The notes beneath the pieces are model-generated. The model was not told where the DNA came from, made no database searches, and worked only from the letters and a program-made list of their open reading frames with translations. From the NCBI GenBank assembly GCA_904420015.1, contig CAJFTS010000025.1:1-34371 (forward strand): DNA of 34,371 bases. Reading direction: 5' to 3'. A program made the position numbers and the translations under genes. This DNA comes from an uncultured Clostridia bacterium. GTDB lineage: Bacteria > Bacillota > Clostridia > Oscillospirales > Acutalibacteraceae. Below are positions 31,076 through 34,371 of the stretch, in pieces; within the stretch, counting starts at the first letter, position 1; every line of letters starts with the position of its first letter.

Positions 31076-32098
31076 TTACCCCAGAGACGGCTCAATTGGG
31101 ATAATCTGATCCAAAAACCGGATGTGGTCGATCTGCTCCGTCTCTACCGGTTCTTTGAATATCAAGGTGTAATTAAACCGTTTTACCCCCTCCGGCAGCG
31201 TTTTCTTTTCCCCATATCCGCTTTGGAAGGAGGCACTGAGGATGTCCAGCTCCCTGCCGTCCTTGCATACCACCGTGCACGGATAGATGGAGAAGAGGCT
31301 GGGGTTGGTCTGCTCAAATTCCTTGCAGGCCTTTTGCTGTTCCTCGTCCATCACGCCGAACAGGTTCAAAGCCAGAGGGGAGAGGTTCCCCGTTTCGATG
31401 GTGAACCACTCGGTGGTCAGGCCGGTGGCCAGCGTGACGGAATTGTCTACATAATCGGCGGTGAAGCGGGCGCGGTATTTCATATCATCCTGGCGGGCGC
31501 CGGTGATTTGCAGTTCGAATACCGTGCCGGGGATTGCCTGGTCGCTCTCAACGACCGCACAGTACAGAAGGGTGTGGCTTCTATCCTCCTGCGTTGGCGG
31601 TTCGTAGAAATGGAAAAGGTTTCCCGCCGAAACCGAGGGGGCCCCTTCCCCCTGCGGGTTGTCCACGATGGAGGCCGGCGTGAGCTGTACCCCGTATCCC
31701 ATGATGGTTTCCTTGCTGATTTTCGCCGGGTCGTATGCAATCTCACAGATCATATAGGCGCAGTAGGGGTCCCCCACAATCGCCGCCACCCGGGCGCTGA
31801 AATTGGGGTTGTCGAGCAGGGTGCCGGACATTTCCACCGCCTGCCCCATACTCTGGGCCACCGTCGTATCATCCCCAAACACGGCGGCGAAATAGCGCTC
31901 TAGGTAAGGGGTGGCCGCCGCTGCGGAAACCGATAACACCAGGATCAGGGCGACGGCTATCGCTGCCGCCATGCGGCGTTTCCCTTTTGTGTGGCGGCGG
32001 CGTTCCTGTTCGGCGTGCATCCGTTCAGACAGGGCACAGAGGGTCTGGGGGGTTGGACGGATACGTTCGTTGTCCTGACGATACATCTCTTCAAACAT
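31076..32098 (-). CDS. Membrane anti-sigma factor-like protein (DUF4179-related)
   Basis: A 340-residue single-pass membrane protein. The first about 40 residues are cytoplasmic and charged (MFEEMYRQDNERIRPTPQTL), one membrane segment follows at about 42-60 (MAAAIAVALILVLSVSAAAA, after KGKRR), and the rest is an extracytoplasmic beta-rich domain. This is the build of DUF4179-type anti-sigma factors paired with ECF sigma factors in Firmicutes. There is no zinc anti-sigma motif (HxxxCxxC). The start ATG 32098 overlaps the sigma-factor stop by eight bases (atgtttga) with gaaggagag upstream inside the sigma gene, so the two are coupled. It probably holds the sigma factor at the membrane until a surface signal is sensed. 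Confidence 0.85.
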   Translation of the reverse strand: MFEEMYRQDNERIRPTPQTLCALSERMHAEQERRRHTKGKRRMAAAIAVALILVLSVSAAAATPYLERYFAAVFGDDTTVAQSMGQAVEMSGTLLDNPNFSARVAAIVGDPYCAYMICEIAYDPAKISKETIMGYGVQLTPASIVDNPQGEGAPSVSAGNLFHFYEPPTQEDRSHTLLYCAVVESDQAIPGTVFELQITGARQDDMKYRARFTADYVDNSVTLATGLTTEWFTIETGNLSPLALNLFGVMDEEQQKACKEFEQTNPSLFSIYPCTVVCKDGRELDILSASFQSGYGEKKTLPEGVKRFNYTLIFKEPVETEQIDHIRFLDQIIPIEPSLG

Positions 32099-32585
32099 GT
32101 TGTTCCTCTCCTTCCAGCATCGCTTTGAGCAGATTCCTCGCCCGGAATAAATGGGATTTGACGGTGGATTCCTTTCGGTGCAAGAAGGCGGTGATCTGGC
32201 GGACTGAATATTCCTCATAGTAGTACAGATGCACCGCCACCCGGTATTTTTTCGGCAGCTTCATCACCGCCCAGTAAACCTCGCTTTCCTGTGCAAGCTG
32301 AGTGGTCAGGTCGTTATCCTGCAGCGGAACAGTCTTTTGCATCCAGCCGCTTCGCAGCAGATCCTTGCACCGGTTGACGGTCACCCGGATCAGCCAGGCC
32401 TTGCGGTGCTCTTCGCTTTCAAACGCCCGGTTTTCCCGAATATAGCGCAAGAATACGTCCTGCAGGATATCGTCCGCATTACAGCGGTTTTTTGTCCAGG
32501 AAAACGCCAGGCGGTATACCATATCGCTGTAGCGGTTTAGCACAGCATTGATGTCGTCGCCGGCGTATTCCCCTTTCTCTTTCAT
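32091..32585 (-). CDS. ECF-type RNA polymerase sigma factor
   Basis: A 164-residue group IV sigma factor. Region 2 is INAVLNRYSDMVYRLAFSWTKNRCNADDILQDVFLRYI, with the DILQDVF of region 2.2, followed by AWLIRVTVNRCKDLLR. Region 4 is LPKKYRVAVHLYYYEEYSVRQITAFLHRKESTVKSHLFRARNLLKAML, including its helix-turn-helix. Region 3 is missing, as expected. The start is ATG 32585 with aaggagg six bases upstream. It is the first gene of a two-gene unit with the membrane anti-sigma factor. The sequence just upstream resembles an ECF target promoter, suggesting that the factor drives its own operon. Confidence 0.94.
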   Translation of the reverse strand: MKEKGEYAGDDINAVLNRYSDMVYRLAFSWTKNRCNADDILQDVFLRYIRENRAFESEEHRKAWLIRVTVNRCKDLLRSGWMQKTVPLQDNDLTTQLAQESEVYWAVMKLPKKYRVAVHLYYYEEYSVRQITAFLHRKESTVKSHLFRARNLLKAMLEGEEQHV

Positions 32586-32606
32586 CGCCACTCCTCCTTT
32601 CAACTG

Positions 32607-32636
32607 GAATACGAGACAGGAAGGGAAAAAGTTGCA
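32607..32636 (-). promoter_or_regulatory. ECF (SigW-like) promoter candidate of the sigma operon
   Basis: On the minus strand: TGCAAC (32636-32631) followed by ttttt, a 17-base spacer in all, then CGTATTC (32613-32607). B. subtilis SigW promoters read TGAAAC, 16-17 bases, CGTA, so five of six -35 bases and the whole -10 core match. Transcription would start near 32601, giving a very short leader with the ribosome site in it. Confidence 0.6.
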
Positions 32637-32709
32637 GCCTTCCTATCCATCCTACCGGATTTGTGGTAAAATAACAAGAAAACAAATCTGGCAAAAAGGA
32701 TGTGGCAGT

Positions 32710-33996
32710 ATGAAAGCGCCTTTGGCGGACCGGATGCGCCCGGCGACCCTCGACGACGTGGTGGGACAGACCCATTTGCTGGGAAAGGGGAGGGTGCTGC
32801 GCCGCATCATTGAATCGGGCCAGCTTCCCAATATGATCTTTTACGGCCCCTCCGGCGTCGGCAAAACTACCGTCGCCTCGGTCATCGCCCGCACCACCAA
32901 CCGCACTCTGCATAAAATGAACGCAACCACCGCGTCTACCGCCGATATTAAGGCGCTGGTGGGCGAGGTGGATACTCTGGCCGCTCCCAATGGGATTTTG
33001 CTTTATCTCGACGAGATCCAGTATTTTAATAAAAAGCAGCAGCAGACGCTTCTTGAGCATATTGAAAACGGCCGGATCACGCTCATCGCCTCTACCACCG
33101 AAAACCCCTATTTTTACGTCTATAACGCTATCCTGAGCCGCTCGACCGTCTTTGAGTTTAAGCCGGTGGAAGCCGGGGAGATTGAAAGCGCGGTCCGCCG
33201 GGCGGTGCGCTTTTTGCAGGAGGAAACAGGAGAGCGGATGGAAGCGCAGGAGGATGCCGTAGCCCATATTGCCGCTTCCTGCGGCGGGGATGTGCGCAAG
33301 GCCATCAATGCGGTGGAGCTGTGCGTCCTTTCCGCGCCGGAAGAGGACGGCGTGCGGCGGATTACCCTTGAGCAGGCCGGGCAGCTCTCCCAGCGCAGCG
33401 CCATGCGCTACGACCGGGAGGACGATTCTCATTACGACATCCTTTCCGCTTATCAGAAATCCATGCGCGGGTCCGATCCGGACGCCGCCCTCCACTACCT
33501 GGCCCGCCTGCTGGAGGCGGGGGACCTGCCCAGCGCCTGCCGGCGGCTGATGGTGTGCGCCTGTGAGGATATGGGGCTGGCCTATCCCATGGGGATCGCC
33601 ATTGTCAAGGCCTGCATCGACGCGGCGCTGATGGTAGGGCTGCCGGAAGCGCGCATCCCCCTGGCCGATGCGGTGGTGCTGGTGTGTACCGCACCCAAAT
33701 CCAACTCCGCCTACAACGGCATCAATGCCGCCATGGCGGATGTAAAGGCGGGGAAAACAGGAGAGATCCCCGCCTATCTCAGAGGGACCGGCTACGAGGG
33801 CGCCAAAAAGCTGGGCCGCGGGCTTACCTATCAGTATCCCCATGAATTCCCCAACCACTGGCTCAAGCAGCAATACCTGCCCGACCAGTTGCAGGGAACC
33901 CGTTACTATACCTTCGCGGAGAATAAAACCGAACAGGCCGCCAAGGCTTACTGGGATTTGATTAAGGGAAGGAAAAGCGGGAAGGAAGAGGAGTAG
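32710..33996 (+). CDS. rarA: Replication-associated recombination protein A (RarA/MgsA)
   Basis: A 428-residue AAA+ ATPase of the clamp-loader clade that acts at stalled replication forks with SSB. It opens with PLADRMRPATLDDVVGQTHLLG, followed by Walker A FYGPSGVGKTT (45-53), Walker B LYLDEIQYFNKKQQQTLL, sensor 1 ITLIASTTENP and sensor 2 CGGDVRKAINAVE. The C-terminal oligomerisation domain has DDSHYDILSAYQKSMRGSDPDAALHYLARL, ASEDMGLAYP-like CACEDMGLAYPMGI and YQYPHEFPNHW. The length matches the family. The start is ATG 32710 with aaaggat upstream; an extended -10 (tggtaaaat at 32664-32672) could be its promoter. It is divergent from the sigma gene, and the two starts are 124 bases apart. Confidence 0.96.
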   Translation: MKAPLADRMRPATLDDVVGQTHLLGKGRVLRRIIESGQLPNMIFYGPSGVGKTTVASVIARTTNRTLHKMNATTASTADIKALVGEVDTLAAPNGILLYLDEIQYFNKKQQQTLLEHIENGRITLIASTTENPYFYVYNAILSRSTVFEFKPVEAGEIESAVRRAVRFLQEETGERMEAQEDAVAHIAASCGGDVRKAINAVELCVLSAPEEDGVRRITLEQAGQLSQRSAMRYDREDDSHYDILSAYQKSMRGSDPDAALHYLARLLEAGDLPSACRRLMVCACEDMGLAYPMGIAIVKACIDAALMVGLPEARIPLADAVVLVCTAPKSNSAYNGINAAMADVKAGKTGEIPAYLRGTGYEGAKKLGRGLTYQYPHEFPNHWLKQQYLPDQLQGTRYYTFAENKTEQAAKAYWDLIKGRKSGKEEE

Positions 33997-34024
33997 AAAG
34001 ATCGCAATCACATATCTGTTAATT

Positions 34025-34371
34025 TCATTCCCACTTGAAGAATTTCACCGCAATTCCTCCGCAGATAATAATCAGAGCCACCATGACAACCAGAGGGAGC
34101 CAGGCGACTTCTATGGATAAGCCCAGTGAAGCTGCTTTCAGCAATTTGATCCCCTGCGTCAGGGGAAGAATATCCGCAATCCTCTGCAATGCGGCCGGCA
34201 TCACCTCGTATGGGAGGGTGGCCCCGGAGAAGATCAACATGGGGAAATACAAAACGCTGGCGACAATACTGGCGACCTGCCTGTTCGGAGCAATCCCGCC
34301 CACCATCATTCCAATGCTGAATGTGGAAAGCATCACCAGAAGATAAGAGGCCAGAAAGATTCCCACGGAAC
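34025..34371 (-). CDS. ABC-2 type transporter permease, C-terminal part (cut by the window edge)
   Basis: The last 114 or so residues of a membrane protein; the frame is open through the window end, so the N-terminus is missing. Visible are a segment MGIFLASYLLVMLSTFSIGMMVGGI, then NRQVASIVASVLYFPMLIFSGATLPYEVMPAALQRIADILPLTQGIKLL, the hallmark of ABC-2 permeases (an FSG.T.P.E.MP turn before the last helix), and a final helix ending KFFKWE. Such proteins pair with an ATPase to export drugs, lipids or peptides. The ATPase gene would lie further right. The gene converges on rarA with 28 bases between the stops and no clear terminator. Confidence 0.9.
   Translation of the reverse strand, partial: SVGIFLASYLLVMLSTFSIGMMVGGIAPNRQVASIVASVLYFPMLIFSGATLPYEVMPAALQRIADILPLTQGIKLLKAASLGLSIEVAWLPLVVMVALIIICGGIAVKFFKWE

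Noticed and set aside
29416-31095. 559-codon minus-strand open frame across glyA
   Set aside because: Antisense shadow of glyA that also runs through its promoter and terminator.
1-34371. tRNA genes, rRNA genes or CRISPR arrays
   Set aside because: No cloverleaf-like sequence, conserved rRNA segment or regularly spaced direct repeat was found by reading; no tool search was possible.

Overview
The window reads as a chromosomal stretch from a GC-rich, anaerobic, probably endospore-forming member of the Clostridia (inference: most like the Oscillospiraceae/Ruminococcaceae). Support comes from the ferredoxin-linked 2-oxoacid oxidoreductase operon, a lone acetate kinase, a YlmC/YmxH-type sporulation protein, DUF951, DUF5685 and DUF6809 proteins, strong AGGAGG ribosome sites, and many hairpin-plus-T-run terminators. 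No rRNA, tRNA or CRISPR array was seen.

Left edge (1-1363): a truncated MFS exporter and the C-terminal remnant of a large serine recombinase (DUF4368 type), visibly less GC-rich than the rest. This looks like the eroded end of a mobile element. 1536-3898: three minus-strand genes (a membrane protein, an S1-domain RNA-binding protein and a small unknown protein). 4246-9248: a plus-strand housekeeping run of DUF951, prfA, sua5-type tRNA t6A synthase, coaE, a lytic transglycosylase and an M18 aminopeptidase, with several start/stop overlaps. 9320-11912: an exopolysaccharide control pair on the minus strand (a fused Wzz/BY-kinase and a CpsB-type phosphatase) behind a perfect-consensus promoter, plus a DUF1294 protein. 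12054-13346: a GHL10-type lipoprotein.

13578-15709: a tight three-gene unit of DUF5685 protein, J-domain protein with a Cys-rich tail, and an ECF-S-like membrane protein. This is the best candidate in the window for an undescribed system: the DUF5685 protein carries two DXXXD motifs like those of head-to-head isoprenoid synthases. 16062-19324: a MinD-like P-loop ATPase leading a complete four-subunit VOR/KOR operon. 19637-21884: a DUF6809 protein, then rpsB and tsf.

22269-25761: a DUF4380-like sugar-binding-fold protein and tmcAL on the minus strand, divergent from ackA. TmcAL consumes acetate and AckA interconverts acetate and acetyl phosphate. 25825-28799: an XRE regulator and the UDP-glucose dehydrogenase/UDP-glucuronate epimerase pair, supplying uronic acid precursors that the polymer machinery at 9.3-11.5 kb could use. 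28946-30777: ylmC divergent from glyA. 31076-32585: an ECF sigma factor with an overlapping membrane anti-sigma factor, preceded by a SigW-like promoter that suggests autoregulation. 32710-33996: rarA. The right edge cuts an ABC-2 permease.

CDS starts were moved from the longest open frame to the start with a proper ribosome site wherever the sequence allowed; each entry says so.
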